Assembly: GCF_031877795.1 (NCBI RefSeq)
Contig: NC_133931.1
Coordinates: forward strand, 128,502,621-128,566,620
Source of the DNA: Strix aluco
Lineage: Eukaryota > Chordata > Aves > Strigiformes > Strigidae
Length of the DNA: 64,000 bases
Direction of reading: 5' to 3'
Position 1 is the first letter of the stretch, and every line of letters begins with the position of its first letter. Below, one piece after another: positions 56,601 through 64,000 of this stretch. The position numbers and the translations under genes are program-made. Under the pieces are notes generated by a model, which was not told the origin of the DNA, did not search any database, and saw nothing but the letters and a program-made list of their open reading frames with translations.

Positions 56601-59600
56601 TCATTTGGGTGTATGCTAATTTACAGAGATGGGCTGAAGAAATCTGAGCCCAGTTTTATGGGGATGCATCTAAGAAGCTGCTGCAAAACTCAATAGAACC
56701 ACTTAATTCTGTGGGGATGTGTGTGTAGTGTTCTGTGAGCTCTGCTCCTGGTGGGAGCTGGTGGAAAGCTCTGTGGTGGCTTTGCCAGAGTACTGAGGCC
56801 AAGCTGATGTATTTTGTTGCTCAAATAGACCAATGTCCTGGTAACCATGGCTTCTAATTCACCTCAGAAGCAAAGCTCTTTTGCCTCTAGTGTGCTGCAT
56901 AGACACCTCCTGGCCTTGGTTCTATCTGTAGTTATATTAGACATAATTGTTCTTCTGTTAGCTCTCTAGGAGCTGTGAATGACAAGATTTTATTTTCTGA
57001 ATTTTTAGTATGTAATATTTGTAAATGCCTGTTGCTCATACATGCAGTTTTCATGTGCTTACTTGTAAATGCGCTGAAATGGAATATTAGTGTATTAGTA
57101 CGCACAACTGAAGGCACAAAATTGTATGTACTGATGACCCTGATGTATAAACTTACATGTGCACAAATGCATTTTAAAAAACGCAACTTTAACTGTACTG
57201 AGAATATGGTTTTCTTGTGTGGTAGATTATAGTAGTGAATACATGTGTTTGGGACTTCCCCATACAAGTTCAGACTTGTACTGAATTGAGACATGGGTTT
57301 AACTAATTGTACCCTTAGGACTGTAGTTAGTTAGTATTGTACAATGTCCAAATGGTTAATCTCTTTGATAAAATTCTGTTTATTCTGCTATAGGATACAT
57401 TAAGCTCTGTGTTCTGAAGAAAAAAGCAAAACTAAAATTAAATCATAAGTCTTAATTTCACTGCAATTTAATTTAATTAACGTATGTTTTTTGAATGCCT
57501 GTTAGGAAAGTGGATTTACAAAGCTGTTAATAGTACTTGCAACATTTACTGAAGGTAAGAGATTTCATACTGCATAATTACACTATTTTTACTTTTAATG
57601 ATGATTTTTCTGTAACTTATCTACAATTTCCTTCATAGTTAAAATTCCCAATCCCTTGGTAAAAGGTCTTAAACTTACCTACTCTTACGAGGACTTTGAG
57701 CTGAAGAAGTTACTATTTAATGTAATAGGATTCTTATCTAAAGACCCACGTGCTGTACAGGTAAGTTTTAACAGAACAGAAGATACAATAAGGAAAAAAA
57801 AAAAAAAAAAAAGGCCAAAAGAATCACAGGAATGTTATTTAGCTGTCCATCTGGCATAGTCTAGTAGACTGAAATCAGCTGTTCTCCAAATCAAGAATTC
57901 ATACATAGATAGCTTCTGACCAAGTCCTGCTGTTTGAAAGCAGCATACAGTTTGTATGTTAGAAAAGTTACAAACCTAGCCCATGCTAGGAAAATTAGCT
58001 GTCAAATGGCTACAAAGCATTAGTGAAATACATGTGAAGAACATAATAAAGTTTAACAAACCACAGTCTGTGGGAATGCTACAGAATATAAACAGAGTTT
58101 GTCTGTACTTGTAGCGTTCATGACATATTTTCTCAATAAAAAATAATTTTCTTAGTGTAGGACAGATAAAGTTGACTCATTGCTTTCAATTTTTCTTATT
58201 TACATGTGAAATCTGTAAGCTGTCTCTCTTTTGTCTTGATTCTGCAGCTTCTCAGTGAAAATGATGTGATGCCAGCTTTGCTTTATTATGTAAAACCAAA
58301 TCAAAAGCCTGGATTTCATGACTGGTCTGCTGCCCAATATGAAGAATTACAGCTTCATGCAATTGCTATTTTAGCTTCAGTGGCTCCCTTGTTAGTAGAT
58401 AAATATTTGTCCTGCCAAGCGAATACTCTTCTCCTTGTGTTTCTAGAATGGTGTATAGGCCAAGGTGAGTAGATGCTCATGGCTTTCATGCACAGTAACC
58501 TCAAAACACAACTCAGCTGGACTTAACTTTCTTTGACAAGAAGGAAAGATGTAAAACTTGTGAAGTTAGAATGATTCTTTTTCAGTAGGTCACTTAGAAA
58601 ACGAATCTTTCTAAAAAAATGACCGTAATATTTTTTTTTTCTACAGAAGGATAAGCTGGTACCCCATCTCTTGTGTACCGCTATACTGATATTCCTTCAG
58701 TTATGTGGGTGGCCACACATCTCTACTGCCCATGTTTTAAGCTCGTCAGATACACTTATTGTGGCAACAAGTCCAACCAGTCATTCCTGCCAAGAGGCAG
58801 GGTGCAATAAGTCAAACTTAGAACTGTACACAGTAAGACAGCTTCCAGAATAAAGCTGGCTTGTGGCCATCAGCCAAGAGTATGAGCTAAGCAAAAAGAT
58901 AACTAACTGCACCCACTTTCATTGACTGGTTTTCTGGGGATAGTTAGTTTTCATCATAAAATTGGTAAGTTTTTCCAGGAATAATTTCTCATCTGGGTCT
59001 AATGGAGATCAGAAGGTTGACCTATAGAGAAGGGCTCATTACTAGATGGCTTTAAACAAGAAGCCTGTCTAACATTAAGGGATTTTTTTTATTTGTTCTT
59101 AGCTTACACTAATAAGCCATTTTTTTCTTCGCACATTATTATTCTGAACGTACGCTGTCTGTCAAAAAAAATATTCATTGTGGTTGCTCCACAGATCCTT
59201 TCTTTGGTCAAGGTAACAGTTTCCATGGAAGAGGTGGTCGTGGCAACAAACTTGCACAAATGCGCTACAGCCTGAGAGTGCTGAGATCTGTTGTGTCCCT
59301 TCATGATGATGCTGTGAACCTTAATTTGTGTGACCAGGGAGCAATTAGCCAGCTGCTGGGTAAAGCACAGTTTGTACTGCTGTACTTAAATTAGTACATT
59401 TCTGTTGACAGTAAGAGTGTTTGTGCTTTTTTGTGCCCTGTGATTTTAGTGTGTTACTCCTTTGACTGCCAAAAAACTAAAAAACTTCACAATTAATCCA
59501 AGATGTAATTGATCTTATTCTGAATTTTGTTACACTTTAACACACAGAATTGAACTAATTAAGCAAAACAGACACCTGTAGAAGCATAGGTGTTGAATTT

Positions 59601-62600
59601 CAAAGTGAAAGATGGCCCTTCTCCCTTTATTATACTGTATTTTTTACATCTTATTTTCATTGTGGTAGCCCCTAGGAACTCCACCCATGAGTCTTGTTCT
59701 ATCTAAGTCTATTATGGTCCCACTTTCCACAACTCCTCTTTAGAAGAAAATTAATAACAATGGTACTTTTATATGAATAACATCATGAAGAATAAAAGCA
59801 GAATAAAACTGCTTAACCACTGCTCCTGCAATTTTAGAGCATTTTATTGTTCAGAAACACATGCCCACTGTTACATTTGGTTTTAAGTTCCAATACCCAC
59901 TGGTTTAAGTTATTTCCTTACAATAATAAAAAGTATCCAGTACTCTGAAAGACTCACATTGGAAGAAACAAAATAGGTAAGATCCTTTAGAATTCAAAGA
60001 GTATGTTCTAATAGAAAGCCTAGAAATAAAAGGTTTTAGATCCTCAGTTGAAAGTTGAACTCCAGTGAAAACTCTGTGGGAATTTACAGTGAAAGCCAAA
60101 TTAACACTATGCCTTACATATCAGATTCAAGTAACTTTTCTTTGGGGGAGTTCTGTGTTTGAATGTCCTCTTTCACAGGCTGATTTTCTCAACAGTAGTG
60201 GTATTTTATGTCTCTCTCACGTTTCCACTGTCAGTTTGTGAAGCTGTACAGTAGAGAAATCAGTAAGTTCATTGCCTTTTTCTAAGAGTTTCTTAATTCA
60301 GATCAGTAGATAGTTCCCTGAATTTATTGCACTGGCACAATACAAGGGGCAGCACAGAGACTAAACAAGGAAGAAGTCAATGCAAACTGCTATCATTAAC
60401 TCTGTCAGCAAGAGTAAAGTCCATGAAACTACAGCATCAGAGTGCTGCATTTCCATAAACTTATAAAACACAGGAGCTAAAACTGAACAGCATAAGTAGA
60501 TTCCTTTAAAAATCGCTTGATGTAAATTTGATTTTTTTAAAATGAGCACCTCTTACAGAATTCTGACTTGTGTATAGGATATTTACATATATAAAATATA
60601 TTTATTTATAGACATCCTAAAGTATGCAGCAAACAAATCTAAAGAGAAAGAAGATGCCATTCTACTGGAAATCCAAGCTAATATATTATTTCTTTTGTCT
60701 GTTCTCTGTGAAAACGATCTCCACAGAAAGGTATGTATCCTTCTACCTCATGCTGTGCAGAAAATGTCAAGCCATGGTATGTTTTCATTTAAAGAATACT
60801 CCTTTTTCTTTGCATTCAAAAGCAGATGTCAGCTGTAGTTCATCACTAAAAAGTCAGGTCTGATAAGTGGTTTCTGTGACAGTGACAGTTAAAATTCAAA
60901 ATCACTCATTTCCACTAGGAAGTGTTTCACCTATTTAATTGCTAATTTACAAAAGTGTGTTAACAAGTGAGATTAGCAGTTTGGAAAAACTGAAAATCTC
61001 TTTTGTATGTATGTATATCATAAGGAATATATCCTGCTCTTAAGAAGTGGGCCAAATTTATTGCAATCTAAATAATAAATTTTTTCAATTTCCTTTGTGT
61101 TTTCTTATATGTAGCTATTTCGTAAGTATTTAAGAAACATACTGCTTTAATTAACATTTCAACAGGAACTCTTCAGCTATGAAGGAGTGGATATACTTAT
61201 CCCATTCATTCAGATGGATCCAAAGAAGTTATATAGTGGATTAGGCCACAATTGTCTCCTCTTCTGTGCACTCGATTGCTTGTGGTTAGTAAAGTATTAT
61301 CACAGCAGTAACTTTTAAAACTTTCAAGTCTTGTATTTTTAAGGTCTACAATACTATGGCCTTTCCCTGCACATACAGGCCTTTCTTCTATTTAAAATGT
61401 ATAAAAATCTTTCATACAATTTGACTAATTAAAAATTATACAAAATAAACAGAATATTGTGCATGTATTCTCATGTAAATAAGGGTTCAGTATGAAAACC
61501 TAACTCCCTACATGTCAGTCTAACTCCCCACACAGAGTGACCTTCTGACATGCAGAGTTACCTAAGACTTTCTAAGAGAGGGGTATGGTTAGAGTCTGTA
61601 AATAACTTCAGAGAAGTAAACAGAAGGCAAAAATAGACCAATATTAGCTAAAAACTGTGTAAGCATAAGAATTGTTTGTAAACTGGCTATATTGGGCTAG
61701 AAATACTTTAAAGATTGCTATCAGAGAATGCCAATACATAGGAGGATAACCGAAAGTGAATTTGTTTTAAGGCAGGGGTTGATAAATACATTGAAAGCCA
61801 AATGATATGTTTGTCTGGGATAAAAGACTGATGCAGGTGATCCTGTCAGTTTCTGTGTTAATGGCTGTAAGTGAGGAAATAAGGAAGCAATAGCAACATG
61901 AATGCTGGTTTTATGATCATTTTAAGCTGGGAGAAGCAAACACTGTTGCCAATAAATCAGTCTTTCTTGTGTCACCCTCTTGATTCTGCTGGCAGAAATA
62001 TTCATGCAGCCCTGCAATAAGGGACATCATGTAGCTGAATTTTAGCCTTTTTTACTGAGTTAGTTTTAGTTCAAATCCATATTCTAACCCAATCCGTTGT
62101 GAAGCCATCAGATTTCTTGGGCTGCTACAAAGAAGGTGTGCCACCTGCAAGAGAAGAAGGAGCAGTCAAGTAAGGTATATTTAGTTATACACTGTAAATG
62201 AAAAGGCATGTGAAACATGATTTTTCTACTCCCTGAAGGTAAGAAGCGTATTGCATACCAAATATATTTATGCAATTCAGTGAAATAAATTGGATGCTTG
62301 TAGAATGTTCTAAAGCATAAAAATGTTTCTACACAGTGAAATTATTTCTGTTTAAGGTCCTGTGTTGTTGGATGTTACATTGCAGAGGATTATTTTCTTG
62401 AAAAGCAGGGCATTTTTCTCCTCCTGGATTTGTTGGCAGTAGGTATTTTTATTATTGTTGTTATAGAATGAAAGAGTAGTAAAACAACATGGAAAATTGC
62501 ATTACTTTTATTACAGTATCTCCTAAGACTATTATACAACTAACAAAGAGACCAGTGTACATAATTCCCCAAGATAGGAGGGTAATCACAAACCAGGATA

Positions 62601-63592
62601 TCTGCTGAGAAATGACTGGATGAATTTTCCATGTATCTTTTTTAAAAATAAGTATTTGACAGAGTTTTAAGTTTACTAAAAATTTTTAAAAAGAAAACTC
62701 AAACTATGCTCTTGTTCTGGATGATATCTCTGTTCTTACTTCGTATTGAAGCTAGTAATAGCAGAGTTAGTATACCCTTTGAGGCTTTGAAAGTTTGGAT
62801 GTTTAAAGTTACTTTGTACATGTATTTTGTATGTATAGCTACTTCTGTGGGTCTTGGACATAGAGCTGGCACAGGCATTTCACCCCTCACAAAATAAGCA
62901 TGCACCTTCCGTGTTTCATTCCCTCCTCATTCTCACCAGTTGTACTGCCAGCCTCTGATGCCCTTGCAGTTGCTGCTAAAAGATCTGGCCACAAAATAGA
63001 ACAGGTGCTGTGTGGTACCGCTCAGCCACTGCCTTCAGAGTCTGTTTCTTACAAAATTAAATCTTGGTAGTAGTATATTCTCCAGCGTATGAGCCCAGAG
63101 GCATGTGTACAAAACCTGTTATGTAATCCTACGCAGAGGTATGTGCATCTTGCATGATCCTACACTCATTCCTGTCATATTCCTTGATTTATGGAACTTT
63201 ACGTGGCAGGATTCCAGCAACTTGAAAGATTTACAAGTTTATACACCAGTTTTGTGCAAATAGTTGTGAGGAAAAGCTTGCAGTTACTTGATTACTCTTG
63301 ACTGCAGTTACACGATTTCTCTCTTTTTTTTTTTTTTGAAGGTAGACATTACTGTCTTTTGAACAGTTTAAAACATTTTTTCCTTTTCCTTTCACCAAGT
63401 TAAAGCAAAAGAACCTGTACAGTATAATTCTTGGAATCTTGGTTGAATTTTGTGACAACCCTAAAACCACCTCCCACATCAGTACCTGGCGAGGGGAGAA
63501 AGATCAAACAGCAGCTAACCTTCTAATACAGTTATGGAGACAGGAGGAGTTGGAGCTGGGAGTCAAACGTGATCGATATGGAAGGATTGTTG
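44395..63592 (+). CDS. CFAP69: CFAP69, cilia- and flagella-associated protein (5' part, 17 coding exons; 3' end outside window)
   Basis: Seventeen exons splice with consistent phases into 713 codons plus one base. Homology to human CFAP69 (941 aa, formerly C7orf63) is clear from exon 2 onward: [140 protein letters not shown] and [12 protein letters not shown]. The protein is mostly alpha-helical, armadillo-like. In mammals it is needed for sperm flagellum assembly and also acts in olfactory cilia. The two ends are uncertain: exon 1 is a GC-rich, low-complexity N-terminus, and roughly 260 C-terminal residues lie beyond 64000. No stop or frameshift is seen. Confidence 0.95.
44602..44896 (+). 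other. CFAP69 intron 1 (295 bp)
   Basis: From GTGAGC to gacttttccag; the first half is still CpG island. Confidence 0.75.
44897..44959 (+). CDS. CFAP69: CFAP69 coding exon 2
   Basis: 21 codons, phase 0 at both ends: [21 protein letters not shown], then TCA|GTAAGT. Matches the human EAQ...DLNRVIKLLEETD segment. Confidence 0.9.
44960..46310 (+). other. CFAP69 intron 2 (1.35 kb)
   Basis: No feature recognised. Confidence 0.8.
46311..46376 (+). CDS. CFAP69: CFAP69 coding exon 3
   Basis: 22 codons, [15 protein letters not shown] to FENGL, between tttacttaag and GTATCC. Matches human KDGLEEKQLKFVKKLV. Confidence 0.9.
46377..47407 (+). other. CFAP69 intron 3 (1.03 kb)
   Basis: No feature recognised. 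Confidence 0.8.
47408..47517 (+). CDS. CFAP69: CFAP69 coding exon 4
   Basis: [15 protein letters not shown] to CELIKLCG, ending phase 2 at GG|GTAAGT. The acceptor aattaaaag has a poor pyrimidine tract, but homology and phase support it. Confidence 0.9.
47518..49504 (+). other. CFAP69 intron 4 (2.0 kb)
   Basis: Holds two hairpins: CTTGCTT-GG-AAGCAAG at 47786-47801 and the 15-bp-arm one at 47871-47906. No exon seen. Confidence 0.8.
47871..47906. repeat. Perfect hairpin, 15-bp arms and 6-nt loop
   Basis: CTGAGGTACGTTTTG, loop CTGTTT, then CAAAACGTACCTCAG, with no mismatch. The stem includes CpG (ACGT), unusual in old neutral intronic DNA. The stem is too short for a typical pre-miRNA; it may be part of an unrecognised repeat. 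Confidence 0.92.
49505..49581 (+). CDS. CFAP69: CFAP69 coding exon 5
   Basis: Enters phase 2, leaves phase 1: [20 protein letters not shown] to IAQLG|GTGAGC. Matches human LPFLKKKVSDEITYAED. Confidence 0.93.
49582..50935 (+). other. CFAP69 intron 5 (1.35 kb)
   Basis: No feature recognised. Confidence 0.8.
50936..51034 (+). CDS. CFAP69: CFAP69 coding exon 6, with internal cryptic donor
   Basis: Phase 1 in and out: [17 protein letters not shown] to PRKLLS, donor TCAG|GTAAAG. Inside it, TCT|GTAAGT at 50978-50986 has the perfect six-base intron consensus and would end the exon at 50980 in the same phase, removing exactly 54 bp. Confidence 0.93.
51035..53332 (+). other. CFAP69 intron 6 (2.3 kb)
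   Basis: Contains the CR1 copy at 52043-52442; otherwise nothing recognised. Confidence 0.8.
52043..52442 (+). mobile_element. CR1 LINE fragment, lacking its extreme 3' end
   Basis: Sense-strand avian CR1: ggctggagcacctcccctgtgagg, ttcagtctggagaagagaaggctc, actggaacaggttgcccagag, tcaaggccaggttggacgggg, ctagtggaaggtgtccctgccc and gatgatctttaaggtccct. The usual last 25-30 bp (ttccaaccc... and ATTCTATGA repeats) is missing. High similarity to the consensus suggests a comparatively young copy. Confidence 0.95.
53333..53482 (+). CDS. CFAP69: CFAP69 coding exon 7
   Basis: 50 codons' worth, phase 1 in and out: [20 protein letters not shown] to [10 protein letters not shown], donor CCG|GTTAGT. Confidence 0.95.
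53483..53606 (+). other. CFAP69 intron 7 (124 bp)
   Basis: Shortest intron in the window, between GTTAGT and ataatttcag. Confidence 0.9.
53607..53784 (+). CDS. CFAP69: CFAP69 coding exon 8
   Basis: 178 bp, phase 1 to phase 2: [43 protein letters not shown]|. Donor TA|GTAAGT. An armadillo-like helical segment. Confidence 0.96.
53785..54821 (+). other. CFAP69 intron 8 (1.04 kb)
   Basis: No feature recognised. If retained, the splice point itself creates a TAG stop. Confidence 0.8.
54822..54945 (+). CDS. CFAP69: CFAP69 coding exon 9
   Basis: Phase 2 to phase 0: [20 protein letters not shown] to [17 protein letters not shown]. Matches human [12 protein letters not shown]. Confidence 0.96.
54946..57505 (+). 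other. CFAP69 intron 9 (2.56 kb)
   Basis: No exon missing by comparison with human (APMI joins ECGFTK). No repeat recognised. Confidence 0.8.
57506..57554 (+). CDS. CFAP69: CFAP69 coding exon 10
   Basis: 49 bp, phase 0 to phase 1: [16 protein letters not shown]. Small exon supported by homology and clean splice sites (gttag / GTAAGA). Confidence 0.9.
57555..57638 (+). other. CFAP69 intron 10 (84 bp)
   Basis: Very short intron, GTAAGA to ccttcatag, near the lower size limit for vertebrate splicing. Confidence 0.9.
57639..57760 (+). CDS. CFAP69: CFAP69 coding exon 11
   Basis: Phase 1 to phase 0: [20 protein letters not shown] to [22 protein letters not shown]...[14 protein letters not shown] is nearly identical to human. 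Confidence 0.97.
57761..58247 (+). other. CFAP69 intron 11 (487 bp)
   Basis: Has a 19-A run at 57794-57812; otherwise nothing recognised. Confidence 0.85.
57794..57812 (+). repeat. 19-A homopolymer
   Basis: Uninterrupted A run 34 bp after the exon 11 donor. No retroposed body lies before it, so it is not a retroposon tail. Confidence 0.95.
58248..58464 (+). CDS. CFAP69: CFAP69 coding exon 12
   Basis: 217 bp, phase 0 to phase 1: [45 protein letters not shown]. The largest coding exon of the gene in the window. Confidence 0.97.
58465..59194 (+). other. CFAP69 intron 12 (730 bp)
   Basis: No feature recognised. Confidence 0.85.
59195..59359 (+). CDS. CFAP69: CFAP69 coding exon 13
   Basis: 165 bp, phase 1 in and out: [44 protein letters not shown]. 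Includes the glycine-rich loop conserved in human (FHGTGGRGNK). Confidence 0.96.
59360..60611 (+). other. CFAP69 intron 13 (1.25 kb)
   Basis: No feature recognised. Confidence 0.85.
60612..60730 (+). CDS. CFAP69: CFAP69 coding exon 14
   Basis: Phase 1 to phase 0: [20 protein letters not shown] to [15 protein letters not shown]. Matches human IVLEIQSDILLILSGLCENH. Confidence 0.95.
60731..61165 (+). other. CFAP69 intron 14 (435 bp)
   Basis: No feature recognised. Confidence 0.85.
61166..61284 (+). CDS. CFAP69: CFAP69 coding exon 15
   Basis: Phase 0 to phase 2: [20 protein letters not shown] to LFCALDCLW. Donor TG|GTTAGT. Confidence 0.95.
61285..62356 (+). other. CFAP69 intron 15 (1.07 kb)
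   Basis: No feature recognised. Confidence 0.85.
62357..62438 (+). CDS. CFAP69: CFAP69 coding exon 16
   Basis: Phase 2 to phase 0: [20 protein letters not shown] to LLDLLA|GTAGGT. Matches human [18 protein letters not shown]. Confidence 0.94.
62439..63399 (+). other. CFAP69 intron 16 (961 bp)
   Basis: No feature recognised. Confidence 0.85.
63400..63592 (+). CDS. CFAP69: CFAP69 coding exon 17
   Basis: 193 bp, phase 0 to phase 1: [20 protein letters not shown] to [12 protein letters not shown], donor [18 protein letters not shown] and ELGVKRD match human. The next exon is beyond the window. Confidence 0.97.
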
Positions 63593-64000
63593 GTAAGTTT
63601 TATGGTGCATGTGAAACTGTGAGCAGTTCCACTGAATAAAGTAAAACAAAAACAGTATTTTATTTTGCAGTCTGAATCCTGATGAAAGTAAATTAAAATA
63701 TTTATAGATTTATGCAGTAATTCTTACCAAACCCAAAATACCTTCTATTTCGTTAGAGTCTGGCCACTAGATGGCATTTTCTACATCAGCTGGGAATGAA
63801 CCAGGTAATGAACAGAACCATGACTAGTATCCTGAACAGTTTTTCTAATACTGGACAGTTAAACTACTTAATTTCTTCCACAAAAGGCATTGTGTTTTGT
63901 TATATGTTGTGAAAAGAAGTAAGAAGAGTGCTATGGTCTCACAAATCTTTAGTCATTCTGATTAATATTTCCTGACCCAAATTATGTTCAAATTCCTGGC
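63593..64000 (+). other. CFAP69 intron 17, start only
   Basis: Intronic sequence to the window edge. No further exon found. Confidence 0.8.

Noticed and set aside
57794-57812. Poly-A tail of a retroposed gene
   Set aside because: No processed-gene or SINE body precedes it; the upstream DNA is the CFAP69 exon 11 donor region.

Overview
This window is ordinary vertebrate nuclear DNA, almost certainly from a bird. The evidence is two sense-strand CR1 retroposon tails with the avian-type sequence (one still ending in the short ATTC-ATGA terminal repeats), a solo LTR that I recall as a family common in neoavian birds, no Alu or L1 sequence, short introns and two sharp CpG islands. I cannot name the species.

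Three plus-strand genes lie in the order found on human 7q21: STEAP1 (coding exons 1211-7655, complete, 345 aa), STEAP2 (24754-35490, complete, 489 aa) and the first 17 coding exons of CFAP69 (44395-63592; about 713 codons, running off the right edge). All exon ends were placed by hand on AG/GT splice sites, with reading phase checked across every junction. Both STEAP proteins keep the two haem-ligand histidines, and STEAP2 keeps the GSGDFA dinucleotide-binding motif. STEAP1 lacks the oxidoreductase domain, as expected for the family.

Layout: 1-1198 is upstream sequence with a (TTCC)29 tract; 1199-8020 is STEAP1; 8020-20500 is gene-free and holds an old CR1, a (CCTCT)29 tract, the solo LTR, a 22-bp palindrome and a younger CR1. 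A CpG island at 20520-21620 is the likely STEAP2 promoter with its non-coding first exon. STEAP2 then runs to about 35.5 kb, followed by about 5 kb of A/T-rich DNA that may include a long 3' UTR. A second CpG island (43540-44740) is the CFAP69 promoter and first exon, and CFAP69 fills the rest.

STEAP1 and STEAP2 share three introns at equivalent positions and the same phase, so they are a tandem duplicate pair in haem/metal reduction. CFAP69 is an unrelated ciliary and sperm-flagellum gene that happens to lie next to them. I found no undescribed gene system. The more interesting points are an RFX X-box-like site overlapping the first in-frame ATG of CFAP69, a strong in-frame cryptic donor inside CFAP69 exon 6, and a perfect 15-bp-arm hairpin in a CFAP69 intron.
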